Origin: Gallionellaceae bacterium
GTDB lineage: Bacteria; Pseudomonadota; Gammaproteobacteria; Burkholderiales; Gallionellaceae
Length of the DNA: 7,852 bases
Direction: 5' to 3'
Assembly: GCA_031277195.1 (NCBI GenBank)
Contig: JAITMU010000133.1
Location: forward strand, 1 to 7,852
Shown here: in pieces, positions 7,782-7,852 of the stretch
Position numbering within the stretch: position 1 is the stretch's first letter
How the letters are laid out: each line of letters begins with the position of its first letter
Notes under the pieces: generated by a model
Told to the model about the DNA's origin: nothing
Seen by the model: only the letters and a program-made list of their open reading frames with translations
The model's database searches: none
Program-made: the position numbers and the translations under genes

Positions 7782-7852
7782 CCCTCTCCCCGTAAACGGG
7801 GAGAGGGAATTAAGTCCCCTCTCCCCACTTGTGGGGAGAGGGTTAGGGTGAG
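7769..7852. repeat. Twin-hairpin dispersed repeat (CTCACCCTAACCC family) overlapping the truB stop, cut by the window edge
   Basis: The outer 20-nt arms (7772-7791 and 7833-7852) are exact inverted copies beginning CTCACCCTAACCC. Each also forms its own hairpin. CCCTCTCCCCG (7782-7792) pairs with CGGGGAGAGGG (7797-7807) over TAAA. CCCTCTCCCCAC (7817-7828) pairs with GTGGGGAGAGGG (7831-7842) over TT. A short linker (about 7808-7816) separates them. The left side begins with extra C residues (7769-7771), so the right side may continue past the window. This is unrelated in sequence to the CCGTCATTCC repeats upstream. No T-run follows either stem. Confidence 0.88.

Noticed and set aside
7769..7852. 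CRISPR-like or telomere-like repeat array at the window end
   Set aside because: There are only two units, inverted relative to each other and internally palindromic, with a short linker. This is a paired hairpin element, not direct repeats with spacers.

Overview
The window is a dense run of essential information-processing genes, all on the + strand, typical of a Betaproteobacterium. It has moderately high GC with GC-rich third positions. The closest-feeling matches by protein recognition and repeat content are Nitrosomonadales/Gallionellaceae-like, but that narrower placement is a guess. The gene order is pheT (3' part), ihfA, a small MerR-family regulator gene, rimP, nusA, infB, rbfA, truB. 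I see no tRNA, rRNA, CRISPR array, phage gene, transposase or defence gene.

Bases 1-1699 hold the end of the pheST-ihfA block. PheT is the beta subunit of phenylalanyl-tRNA synthetase. IHF-alpha is one half of the DNA-bending heterodimer. The MerR-like gene overlaps the ihfA end by 20 bp. Bases 1700-1796 are the main regulatory gap. They carry a perfect extended -10 promoter with a C-rich discriminator, followed about 11 nt after the inferred transcription start by a GC hairpin and T-run. This looks like the rimP-type attenuator leader known upstream of rimP-nusA-infB operons.

Bases 1797-7781 form the rimP-nusA-infB-rbfA-truB operon. RimP and RbfA mature the 30S subunit, NusA controls RNA polymerase pausing, termination and antitermination, IF-2 delivers initiator tRNA, and TruB makes pseudouridine 55 in tRNA. 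The proteins look full length and intact. The one residue-level oddity is Thr instead of the usual Asn in the G4 motif of IF-2 (TKID at 456-459).

The least ordinary part is the 3' third. Each junction from infB onward carries a palindromic dispersed repeat. There is a 126-bp nested inverted repeat between infB and rbfA, a single perfect 30-bp palindrome of the same family between rbfA and truB, and an unrelated CTCACCCTAACCC-type twin-hairpin element at the truB end, which supplies truB's stop codon and runs to the window edge. I found no previously undescribed multi-gene system. The best candidates for follow-up are the repeats, the leader and the IF-2 G4 variant.
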